From Zygnema cylindricum (taxonomy: Eukaryota; Streptophyta; Zygnematophyceae; Zygnematales; Zygnemataceae), in contig JBBHKE010002870.1 of the NCBI GenBank assembly GCA_037447655.1, positions 62,001-126,000 of the forward strand: a stretch of DNA of 64,000 nucleotides, given 5' to 3'. Made by a program: the position numbers and the translations under genes. Within the stretch, counting starts at the first letter, position 1. Each line of letters opens with the position of its first letter. The notes beneath the pieces were generated by a model. It worked only from the letters and a program-made list of their open reading frames with translations, did not search any database and was not told the origin of the DNA. Positions 36,071 through 47,800 of this stretch are shown here, one piece after another.

Positions 36071-39000
36071 TTAGCTCAGTCTCTCTAGAGCAGCTAGCAA
36101 CAAGTCGCTTTGCTCCGGCTTCCCCACAGAGATACGGATGTAGTCTTTGAGCTCCGGATTGTTGTAATGTCGAACCATGACACCTTCTCGAGCCAATTTT
36201 GCCTGTATGCCCAAAATTGTATTCCAGGCTGGACGATTAGAGCTATTCTGAAAAAAAGCAAATGCCTGAATTTCACAAGGTTCACCATGAGCTTTTTAAC
36301 TTTGCACACAGAAGTCAACTCTGTCCACCTCCAAAGTCAAATAATAAATATGCCACACATGTCACTGTAGACGAAAGTACATTTTATCATAACAGGGTTG
36401 TTATTTGAAGCAACAGTTTACCCATGGTGTCTACACTTTATTCATTGATTGAAGTTAGTAAGAGAAGCAAGAAAAAGAGATGACCATGGAGCTTCGATCA
36501 TTGCTATCCTCCGTGAATGACCATGCAATCATCCAAAATCCGCTGCCTGAACAAAGTAAAAAGACGAATGTCTGCCACATACTATGGACCAGCCATCATC
36601 ATATTCATATGCAGTTTTTCCTGTGGACGATGACTTGAATCATTGAACACCACATGGTAGACATATGCTTGTAACTGTTGAGTAGTAGTGTTTGCTAAGT
36701 CTATGACAAAGACCACAATATCTTTTGAAACACTCTCCAACTGTAGTGAGAACTGTAGTGTGTCGATGCTAATTCAGCTTTCTGTCGCTCTACAAAAGCT
36801 TGGCAATACACAAAGCACATCACTGTCCACAACATGCGATGTGCTCAAACGAACATGTACTTTTTTTCTGCTTGTCACCTGACTCTGATTGCTCCAGCGA
36901 AAACATGTGCAATGCCATCCGGGTGGAACTGTTTTGGTCAGTTTACTCATTTTTACGCAAACTATACCTTGAGTCGCTATTAGCGTTAATAAACATATCA
37001 CATGGGGTTTACTTCAGTGTTTTTAGAGGGGTCACTTTGACACCCGTAACAAACATGGAGATTTTGTCCTCAACATACAATGGCACAAACAAGACAAGTC
37101 TGTTCTTCACAGGCACAATTTCCTAACAGGAAAAAAAAAAGACTAGATTTCGTAGACATTTGAAGCTCCATTTAACCTCATCAAGACAGACTTTCGATCA
37201 AATTGAGATTCATGGGCCGCCCAGTATACCTACACATTCTCATCGAGCTATGTATTGCAAACTTTCACCGACTTTCGGCATGAGAAAATGCCTGAAGTTG
37301 CGCACCTTAATATCTGCTGCTGAGCGACCATTATGCACAGAGCAAAGAATAAAATTTGCCTCGCTTGGATGCGGTGTCAAGTATGGGATGCTTTGAAGCC
37401 GCTCAATCAGCTTTTCACGTTCTGAAACAAGAGCGTCTCGTACTCTCTGTACGGAAACCCAAACCATGTACATGGGGTTAACCACAAGACACTGCAAATT
37501 CCCTTTCCAAGATGCTGCTTATATTAAATCGCACTAAATGTAACACATTCTGACATAAAAGGTCCGAATTTGATAAGCGTCAAATTCACAAACCTGAAGA
37601 TAGTCTTCTTGTTCCAATGCTGCACATGCTGCTATCTCTGCCGCCACTGATACGTTGTATGGCTGCTTAGCTCGCCACATATATTGAGCCAAGGATAGAG
37701 GAAACGCTCCATATCCCACTCGCAGTCCAGCCAGTCCTGTACAAAAAACAATCGCCACAACAGAGTGAGGACCCTGAACATTTGCACATAGAAAAAAATG
37801 TTAGTTCCATTGCCCATCTGGCACATTTCATGTGACCCGCGGCCACACTGTTAAAGCGAGTACAACAAACAAAGAACTGCAGAAATTCACCTGCGCGTTT
37901 GCTGAATGTGCGTAGAACAATCAAGTTATCTCGTTTGCATGCAAGGCTCATGCGCGAGGGCTCTTGAGAAAATTCCACGTATGCCTCGTCAAGAATAACC
38001 AGCACTGGCAAACGCAGGAGAGCTGAAAGTGCTTCATCACTTAGCAAACTGCAAGGCATCCCCTCTCATCCAATTAGTTCAGCTTTCCTGCAGGCAATAC
38101 ATTGTCTCTGGTTGCTGGTCATGAAACTGTATAAAGAATTCACCTACCATTTGGATTATTAAATATAAAACCTGCAATCTAGATTATCGAAAATACCTGC
38201 CGTCGGGATTATTGGGCGAGGTTAAAAATAAGAGCTTTGGCCGATGGAGCTGAACTGCAGCGGTCACTGCTTCCACATCAATTGAGAAGTCCGACAGGCG
38301 AGGGACTGCCAGAAGAAAAAATATAACAAAAACATAGACATGTCAAAAGACAACATAATTGTCAAAACTTTGATAAAGACAATTTGTCAATTACAAATAA
38401 AGGTACCACAAGCTTCACCATTGCAGCCATCACAGACACTGACCCTGACCCTGATGACGGCTTTCCAAATCGATTCTCTAACAAAAAAACGTCAAAGACT
38501 TGGAAATCCCATTTACCTTTACTGAATAAAAATTCAAAAGAAATGTACCTTTGATTACTCGAGCATTGTTAACTGCAGCATCAAACGCGTACATAGTGAA
38601 TGTGGGTGGACAATCGACTATGCAGTCGCCTGGCTCGAGAGTGCACCTAAAAAAGGCTTTCAATGAAGAACTATAACATGTCAGCCATTTACTACAACCA
38701 AGTGCTTCCTACAAAAACTTGATGAACGCATAAGATGAGAGGTCTAAAGCTATTACTGTATTTACCGCATAAGGATCAATGAGTCCCATTAAGAACAAAA
38801 ACATGTCAACCATTTACTATCAAGTAATTTTACAAAAACATGATGAAAGCACCTGATGGGAGGTCTCAAGATAAACGGTCTTTAGCGCATGATAAAATCA
38901 ACGAGTCCAATTAAGAACCAAAACACGCCGGTCATTTAATAGGAGGCGGTTATGACAAAAACGTGATGAAAGCTCAGAGAGATTTAATGATACACAGTTT

Positions 39001-40316
39001 TTAAAGCAGGATAAGATCAATGAGTTCAATTAAGGACCAAAAACAGCCATGTACTACGTGACAAAAACACGATGAAAGCACAGAGAGGTTTAATGATACA
39101 GTCTTTACCGCATGATAAGATCAATGAGCTCATCTGCCCCACAGCCCACAAGAATGTGCTCCGCGGGAACACCGGAATCTTTGGCAAGGGCAGCTCGGAG
39201 ACGACGACTCTCAGGGTCCGGATAAATATGAGGGAATTTCATAGAACTCAGAGCTTCCAGAACCTATTTGGACTCCAACCACAATACGAAGGAAAGTTTT
39301 GACATCTCTCAGGGTCTGGATATGTGTGAGGAATTTCATAGAACTCATGAGCTTCAAGGGCCTGCTCGGACCCCAATTACAGGAGAAATGTAAATTCTCC
39401 CGTGTGGTACCATGTAACGACCCTTTCATTCGTTTTCATCGGATACAGAGGCATGTTTTGGGTTAGAAGCATCGGATACTGACTGCTGTTGCTTTTTTAA
39501 ATCAGGTGAAAAATGTGATTGTCTTTTAACTTGACAGCAATAGTAGAGAAATAAGGTCTAATCAGTTAGAATAAAGTAGAAAGACAAGCAATTAATGTGC
39601 AAATCTTTAAATTGAAATCATAATTACAATCTAGTGGCCATAGGTCATCGCCTGATTTAGCCTGCTGCCTTCAAAATTTTACAGCCGTAAGATTGAAAAA
39701 AAGAAATGGGAAAGCACCTCTGGAGGAGGCCCATAGGGATTCTCATTGGCGTCCAGTTTCACAATGTCCTTTGGATCCATTCCCAGACGTGCCGACAATA
39801 CCTGCTCTCATACATTACCAAAAAAATAATAAACATGCAAAGTAAACATAATGCAAAAACAAAACAAAAAAAAAAACAAAGAAAAAGAGAGGATTGCAAC
39901 TGTCACTTGCTGGGGAAACAGAAGCAAAAAATAAAAGCAATCGAAACTACAATCGCCATACGTACTTCAAATGGCTCAATAGGTTTGTAAGCCGCGAGCT
40001 CCTTTAGATGCGCTCGAATAAACTGACTACCGTCTACGACCACCGTGCTACTGCTTTGTTCTCCAGCTGTTTCAACAGGAGTAGAAATAGACTCAGCCAT
40101 GGCTGCCATAGTGACTAGCTGCAATGGCCGTCGAGCAGACGAGCTATATTGAGAGCGTAATCGTAGAGTATTGTTAGAGTCACTGACATTCCTTTCAAAA
40201 GGGCATTGGAAAGAATTTCCTTCCAAAGCCTGTCTGGATCCCGAGAAGGAAGAAGATCCTCTCAAGTCACAAACTCTAGATGCAACATCGTAAGCCGTAG
40301 CGTAGATAGCTGCCAT
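36071..40316 (-). CDS. hisC: Histidinol-phosphate aminotransferase, probably plastid
   Basis: Nine exons on the minus strand: 39966-40316, 39718-39801, 39109-39263, 38549-38646, 38197-38305, 37891-38048, 37594-37736, 37306-37446 and 36071-36202, with consistent phases (456 residues). The enzyme transfers the amino group of glutamate to imidazole-acetol phosphate in histidine synthesis, with pyridoxal phosphate. Motifs are [93 protein letters not shown] (Asp286) and [16 protein letters not shown], in which Lys316 should form the Schiff base. The C-terminus is [17 protein letters not shown]. About 100 Ser/Arg/Gln-rich residues at the N-terminus look like a chloroplast transit peptide. The start [13 protein letters not shown] is chosen over an ATG 12 codons upstream. 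Confidence 0.95.
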
Positions 40317-40803
40317 GGTTCCCCTGTTTTTCAAAAAAGGCCAAATTCTCACATAAATAAATAACCTTTGTAGTTTGTAAATTCTATCCGGTTTTGTCAG
40401 TTTTTAACTTTTTATGTATGCGACACTCAACAATTCGTATACGGTAATCTATATGTGTATAGGCTTTACTGCGTTTTCAACTTGCATAAAGTTTTCAACT
40501 TGCATAAAGTTTTCACCTCTATTAACATGGATTGGAGATACATATCGGCCTCGTGGCAAGTGAAATCGACACGATATCTGTACGGATGTTAAGAGGTACA
40601 GCCTAGGTTCGTTACTGTACAGTACGGTACACCGCGCATCGTAATTAGAGTAATGAAAAAATTAGAGTAAAAAAAGAGAAAAAAATAATTAGAGTAATTT
40701 ACTCTAATTTATGTGATAGAACTGTTTCAGAAAGGAATTTACTCTAATTTATGCGGTAATTGCGTATATTCCGTGCGATATCCCGGGCTTTACAGTTTAC
40801 AGT
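40317..40803. promoter_or_regulatory. Upstream region of hisC
   Basis: Presumed promoter side of hisC, facing PWP1 about 1.5 kb away. It contains a short direct repeat (cttgcataaagttttcaact, near 40485-40510) and a GTACAGTACGGTACACCG word near 40617 that resembles the ends of the fold-back element at 41343-41551. No coding sequence is recognised. Confidence 0.4.
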
Positions 40804-40811
40804 ATTTCCTC

Positions 40812-41222
40812 TAGTGCTGGGTATCGAGGACCTTTTGCCGATATTCGATATATATCGAATTCCAAGTACCCGATAATCGATATATCGCTTCGATATATTG
40901 AAAGCCAAACCATCGCGATGTATCGCCGATATAATGACAATATATCGTATCGAAGATATATCGAAAACGAAAATTTAATTTTTTTGTTTTTAACCCCCCC
41001 CCCCCCCCCCCCCCGAGCACTCAGTGTTTTGGGGGGGGGGGGGGCAAAAATATCCGTACGATTTTCCGTACTCTGGCTGTACGGACATGCAATTTTTGCG
41101 ATATATATCGCGATAAATTATGTTGGTCCCGGTACGATATATCGAGAAATCTGCTCGATCGATATTCGATATATCGAAAATTGAAATTATCGCGATATGA
41201 AACTACCCGATACCCAACACTA
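40812..41222. mobile_element. hAT-type miniature element with 8-base target duplication
   Basis: The left end TAGTGCTGGGTATCG is matched by the reverse complement of the right end (TAGTGTTGGGTATCG). Eight-base flanks match at seven of eight positions: atttcctc at 40804-40811 and atttccac at 41223-41230. An 8-base duplication with TA(G)-type ends fits the hAT superfamily. The arms are rich in ATCGATAT palindromes. The centre holds 21 C (40994-41014), a short spacer and 14 G (41031-41044). No transposase frame is present. Confidence 0.75.
40994..41044. repeat. Facing homopolymers, C21 and G14, in the hAT-like element
   Basis: A run of about 21 C is followed by gagcactcagtgtttt and about 14 G. 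The two runs can pair as a very stable hairpin. Exact lengths in assemblies of such runs are unreliable. Confidence 0.85.
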
Positions 41223-41233
41223 ATTTCCACACT

Positions 41234-41342
41234 GTTTCCCGATTCAGTACTCTTTCCCGATTCCGCACTGTTTCCCGATTCCGCACTGTTTCTCGATTCC
41301 GCACTTTTTCCCGATTCCGCACTTTTTCCCGATTCCGCAATG
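41234..41342 (+). repeat. Tandem repeat, 18-base unit, six copies
   Basis: The unit gtttcccgattccgcact repeats six times with small changes. It lies directly between the target duplication of the hAT-like element and the left arm of the fold-back element at 41343. A spurious open frame reads LFPDSA repeats on one strand. Confidence 0.9.
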
Positions 41343-41551
41343 CAGTACACCGTCGATCGCATTTAGCGTGTTGAACACTAATTCGGCGCCCCTAAATTTT
41401 GACCCTTGAACCTTAAATAGAATAAATGACGCTATTTAAGGACGTGGACCATAAATTGCCACGTCTCCTGGCACTGAATTAGAATTAATGACGCTAATTT
41501 TTTCTTTACTCTAATAATTTCTACACGCTAAATGCGATCGACGGTGTACTG
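41343..41551. mobile_element. Fold-back miniature element with perfect 29-base terminal inverted repeats
   Basis: Bases 41343-41371 are the exact reverse complement of 41523-41551; the repeat begins CAGTACACCGTCGATCGC. The 150-base interior is AT-rich and contains two GACGCTA words facing each other. No coding capacity. The element sits about 275 bases upstream of the PWP1 start. Confidence 0.75.
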
Positions 41552-41825
41552 TACAGTACTGTATTATTCACAGGTCATTAACAGGTGTACGGAAAGTGTC
41601 GAGTTTAATTTTAAATTTTTGCGTTGCTGTTGTGCAATGGAGAAGCTCTGAACCTCTCTCTGCTTAACAGAATTCTCTTCTTCACCCTTTCCATAATACG
41701 CCTTTATCCTAGGGGTTTTATTGCAGTTGTCTTAAGGCTACTCTCTAAGAACGATTTCTCTGAAATTTTCAAAGACCTAAAATAATTTGCTGTAATTGAT
41801 TGATAACTTCCCCTAAATTTTAAAA

Positions 41826-44800
41826 ATGATTTCGGCACTGAGCTGGATTCCACGTGGCGTTGCAAAAGCTCTTCCTTCTTCAGAAGAGCTTGAGAAGGAT
41901 TCAGAGGAAATGGCTATTGAAGGGAAAAGCATAGAGGAGGAGGAGGAGGAGGAGGACGACGAAGAAGATGAGGACGAAGATGATCAAAGGTGAGAGCACT
42001 CTTTAAGACTCTGCGAACAGTTGGAGCAACTTGAAAATAATTCTGGAATTGTATGTCCATTCATTACATAAATTGTATAGTATTTTTGCTGCTGTATTTT
42101 GAGTATACCGGGGTTCGACTTATTTGTTGCCATGAGTCGAAACTCCATGGTTTATTTTGGTTGGTTATACAATTCTAACCTTGGACTCCATGGTTATTTT
42201 TGGACTCTAGCGATGATGAGTCAATGGAGGAGGAGGAGGAAACGGATGGTGATCCTGTGGAGAAAGCGAAAGCCATAGCTGCTGCATTGAAGAAAGACAA
42301 GAAGAAAAATGCAAAGAAAGTGTCAAAAGAAGGGAAATCACATCCTGACGATGAGCTCGCAGAATTGGATATGGAAAATTATGAAGACGAAGAAGATGCA
42401 GGTATGTTTTCTTTCTTCGAGTATCCCTATTTTTCATTTTGGGGAGTCCTTTCATTTCCTTTTGAATTTATCCTTTCTCGTAATTTTTTTTTGTTCTGTC
42501 CACGCACTTTCTCCCATTCCTCACATTTCTAGTCTCTTGTTCTGGGTACCGCCTCCCGAGAATCTGCCCTTTTGTACACCTCTTTACCCTTCTCCCTTGG
42601 GCCTCTTGCATTCTTACCCTGTCCTTGTAGTTTTTTCTTAATTCACGTCGGCTTCTCTAATCCTAAACTCTTCCCATCCATTCGGTGAAGAATCCTTTAT
42701 AGCTTTCTAACCTTTGCTCCTCATTTTTCTCCAGCTTTTTCTTCTCATTTCCTGATCTTTGCTTTTAAAAGTCCTCTTGCCTTTTCCATCGTCTGTTTTT
42801 CCTCCTCCCTCTTCCTCTTGTCCATTTGGTCTGCTACGTGACTCTCTCTCCTCCTCCCTAAAGGTCTCTTTTTTGTCCTGACTCACGCTTCGTATAGCTG
42901 CATTGCCCATCGCTCTAGTGTTAGACATTTTTTGGGCAGTCAAAGCACTTTTTCTCATCTCAGTATTTTCAGATTTTCAATTGTGACATCATAATCGAAA
43001 GGTGAGAATGTTACCTTCGATAATTTCCCTCGAAATAAAAATCCAACCAGTTTGAAATAAAGTTAATGAGATTTGAGCTCCCGGAAAGTGTCTAACACTA
43101 ATGGCGATGGTGGGCAGTGTAGCTGTTGTATTTCATTTGCTCCCGTTTTAACTTTCTGGCTCTTTCTGACGTATTCCATTTTCCACTTTCTTTAAATTCT
43201 ACATTCTTGGATTCGTTATCCTCGTGTTGTCTTTTTCTTCCTCGATATTATCATGTCTCTATTTTTATCCTTCTGTGTTCCGGTTTATTGTAAATTTCTC
43301 GTGGTACATTTATGTTTATAAGGCAGCGTTGTATGACATTCGTAGTCTTTTTTGGAAACAGGTGAGCTCCGGATTTTTGGTAATGGAGGGCTTGGAGCAG
43401 CTTATTACAAACTTGGTGAAGCAGATCCTCTTTTGCAAGGAGATGATGTAAGAATAGTACCTTTACTGAACCCAGGATGGTTGAGTGGCATCTGCACTCT
43501 TCATGTTTGCCAAAAAGGCCTTGACCTTTTTTGTGGTTTTGGTCTTCAAGCTATTCATGTTGTGACAAAGGAAGGCGGAGACAATTTTTATCAATTGCAA
43601 AGAGCTTTAAAGATTATGCAATAGCACCGCAGCATTTATCCATGCTTGTGATTCGATTATGTGGTTATGGGAGAAAGAGGGAGAGAGGGAGGGGGAGGGG
43701 AGGGGAGGAAGAGGAAGGGGAGGGAAGGGGGAGTAGAGAGGGAGGGCAGAGAGAGGGACTGGGAGAGGGGCAAGGATAAGAATATGCAATTTATCCGCTG
43801 TGCAATTTTCGGAGCAGGAATCTGCTGATAGACTGATTTCTGTGGTGTTTTCTGTGGCCATCAGGATGTCATTTCGCAAGCAAAGATCTGATGTTTTTTT
43901 TGGGGGGGGGGTTGGAGAGTGATGGGCTGGCTTGGTAATGCCAGGAGGAAGACGAGGAGGATGTTGATGATCTCACAATTCGGCCGACTGATCTTCTTTT
44001 AGTTGTAGCTCGAAATGAGGACGATGTGAGCCATTTAGAGGTGAGCTATGCTGCAATGGAAGAATAGGATGGCTTTTGAAATTTTCTCAGTTACTGTTAT
44101 TAACTTTTTCAGAAGAATCGTGTTAACTGGCGACTTAGAGGTGAATCCTCGGAATTTGAGTGTTGCAGGTATGGGTCTGCGAAGAGGCAGGGGGTGAGGA
44201 AGACGAATTGAATATGTATGTTCACCATGATGTTATGTTGCCAGCATTTCCCCTTTCCTTGGCGTGGGTGGGATGTGATATAAGGTCTCCATCGGCATCA
44301 GAGAAAGGTTTCTTTCTATGCTTCATTGCCACCACGGGTAGTTAGGGAAAGTTGACTCAGCGAGGATCGATTTGCTTGATGGGAGGAACTGAAAATAGAG
44401 GCACGGTAGACAGTGCAAAATTAAGTTTGTTTTTTCTGTTTGTTATTATTCTTCTCTTACATTGTTCCTTTCTATGGTCTTTTTTTTTTTTTGTTTGTTA
44501 TTATACTCATCCTGGCGTGTGGATGTGTTTGGGCTATTTATGGGTTCAGGAAACTTTGTGGCAGTTGGTGCTATGCAGCCTGCAATTGAGATTTGGGATC
44601 TGGATGAGGTGGGAATGTTTAAGCTTTTTGGAAAAACTTCGAAGATGATTTCTTAAATTCCAAGCACTATGATGATCCGATGGCTGCACGATTCTATGAA
44701 AGTTTTCGTGTAGCATGATGATTCTCTGGAAATGGGGAAATGTTTTTGTCGATTAAGTCATTTCATCTTTGCCAGATTGAATCTACCAAGACCTTTCTCT

Positions 44801-47800
44801 GAAAATGGGCAAGTGTTTAAGTCTTTCGCGCTAGATTGGCTCTACCAAGATGGTTTTCCGAAAACGAGGAAATATTTTTGTCAATCGAGTGTGGGTCTTG
44901 GTATGACGGGAACTGTATTTGGTGGTTTAATGATAATAATGACTATAATGCAGATTGAGCGAGTGGAGCCAGTAGCAATTCTTGGAGGAGCACAAACCTC
45001 AGAGGAGGCTGTCGCTGAAGGAAAAAAAACAAAGAAAGGATTGCTGAATTTGAAGACAAAGAAGAAGAAAAAGGTGAAGCCTGGTGAGCTTAAATTGCCA
45101 TGCGTCACTCAAGTCTTTAGATGATCATGGTGTCATGAGGGGAAGCTTTTCCTGAATGCTTTCACTACTGCTTTCTCAGGTGGTTTACTTGTGCTAACTG
45201 GGAGCCCTGGTGAAAGGAGTGAGTGCTATTAGGAGGACTGAAGGTAAGGGTGGATATAACATTGAGAGGGACGGAAAAAAAACCTGGTAATAGTAAACTG
45301 TGAATTGCGTTTAGCGTTAAGAAATAATTAGCATGAGGACTGTTTTAGTGTTGATAATTATATTTCTCGTGCGAATGACGTGGACTATTGTGAACCACAC
45401 ATAAAGAAAATCCATGCAGTATGATTAACGCTATTGTGTTCAAATGGCAGAAAAAACTGGGACCAAATTAGAGTTTTTGCTGCAAACAGCGATTCACAGA
45501 CTACTGACGAAAATAGTATTGATATGGATTTGGATTGAAATAAGCATGGAAACAATGTCGAGAGAGGGTTGTGGATGGAACCAAGGGTAGAATTAATAAG
45601 GAGAGGAACGTGGAGGGTGCAGGAAATGAATCTGGTCGAAGGCAGTCACAGTGATGCTGTATTGGGGCTCGCTTGGAATATGGAAAAAAAAAATCTTCTT
45701 GCAAGTGGTAGTGCTGATTGCAGTGTGAAAGTTTGGGATATTACAACAAGATGTTGTGAAACTACACTCACACATCACACAGACAAGGTATGTTCGTCGA
45801 ATATTTGGAGTTAGATTATTTTAGGAATTTCTCTGCCATTAAAAGAACATCAATGTTCATTCTAAACAAAATTTCCAGGTTGTTGAAGTCGTTTAAATAA
45901 ACATGAACGTCATAGTGGGTCAGCTCACTATGTTTATATCTCATTGTGGTTTCAATTTGAGCTTTTCATCAATAAAAGGAAATTGTCAACACACTTCTGA
46001 CTTTTTGGCCTGTTTTGTGTTTCCAAGATAATTTGTCTACGTGGCGGAATGATTTGGTTTTAGACATCACAAATTCACTATAAATGCCCTCTTTATCTGT
46101 TGCTTTAGGTACAAGCTGTTGCGTGGAAACCTCGGGATGCCTCAACTTTGCTATCTGGTTCCTTTGACCGGACTGCAGCGCTGGTGGGTTTCACTCTTCA
46201 GAAACAGGAAGGCCTTAGGGAAATGGGAAAACTTTATTCTAGCAGTTTTTTTGGGAAATGTTAGAGTTTTGTGGACCAATTGAAGAGCCCAAACTTTACG
46301 ATTGAACCTCAACTGTGAGCTTTTGCAGTTAACAAAGCATAGGAGGGATTGGTCCCAGCAAACCCAAGCCACGAACAGTTTGAGTCAAAGAGAGTGATTC
46401 AAGACCACCTCTGATCCACTCTCTTTTTTGTTAGAAACTTTTTGCACCTGACTTTTGCAATGTTTTTTAGTTCTTTAGTCTCTTCTGGAGCTCAGCCTGA
46501 TGTGGGAAGGGGCCAGGCTGATGTTCGCAGTCCGAGCAGTGCAGTTCTTCAATGGAGCCTCACAGCAGATGTCGAATGTTTGGCGTGGGACCCACACACA
46601 GGTGTTTCCTTTGTGGTGAGAAATTATAAAAGAAATTGATTGAAATTAAAAAGGAATTATGAACAAACAACTTTCGTTGGAGTTTATTCACATTCGTGGG
46701 TAACTTTACATTTTTTGGGCATTTTTGTATGTACACTCAGGAAACAATATGATTAGTGATAATCTTTGATAGTGTAATGAGTCCCCTAGAAAGATGCAGT
46801 CGCAGCTAGCTTGTTTCGTGCCTCCCTGGCTTGAAATTCCACCTTGGTAAATGAATTTCTACCTGCTTTTCTTTCTTCCCTTGAAGTCTACCTTTTCGCT
46901 CAAAAGGGAGAGCCACTTTTTTTTTAATTGCTAACTTTGAAATATGTGTTCAACGAGGGATACAGGTTAGTACGGAGGATGGTTTAGTGAAATGTCATGA
47001 TGTTCGAATGGGTGGAAGAGACGCAGGGAGTGTCCCTCTCTATACTCTACATGCTCATGACAAGGCTACATGTGCTGTGTCATTTAATCACAGTTTGCCA
47101 AATGTAAGGCCCCTCGATTTTGCCACACATTTTCTCTTCTTGCAAAAGAATGTAGAATCTGCTTCAATTTGATTATTGAACGGGAGGGAACTGATTTTAT
47201 CTGGATTATATATTGTTGTGGGGTGCAGATGTTGGCAACGGCTTCCACTGATAAAATGGTGAGTAGAGAGTTATGTTATATTTATTGCTCGGATTTTGGT
47301 TCTTTTGGCGGCTCTTATGATGAAATGCTGGCATTATAAGATCACTGAAAAGGTTTTGTTTCACCTTCAGGTTAAACTATGGGATACGACAGACAATAAA
47401 CCAACTTGTATTGCATCCACCAATCCAAAAGTGGTGAGTAATTGATCCCCCATATATCAATGTCAACAATAAGACAGGACTAATGTCTTGAATAAGTGTA
47501 GGTTGTGTTACAATTTAATTTATGCATGTGAAGATGTATGCATAGCTTAATCTTGTATAGAATAATCCCGTCTAATTTTCGTTGAATATTTTGAAGCCGA
47601 TTTGACGATGCAGTTGAGAAAATTGTGACGTTTATGGTTTATTGGAAAAGAAAAAGGTCAAGAAGGTACATAGGTTTGTTTGTACCTATTTGCAAACCAT
47701 TCTTCAGTTCTCGGTGAAAGTTTCGGTGATTCTTTTCCGACAAGTTGACTATCAAGGTTATAAACTCAAAGAAATCGCAGTTAAAAACTAAGCGCCAGGA

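Noticed and set aside
41181-41366. LFPDSA-repeat peptide frame
   Set aside because: Produced by the 18-base tandem repeat.
42080-42130. tRNA B-box-like ggggttcgactta
   Set aside because: No matching A box or cloverleaf could be drawn around it; I found no convincing tRNA in the window.
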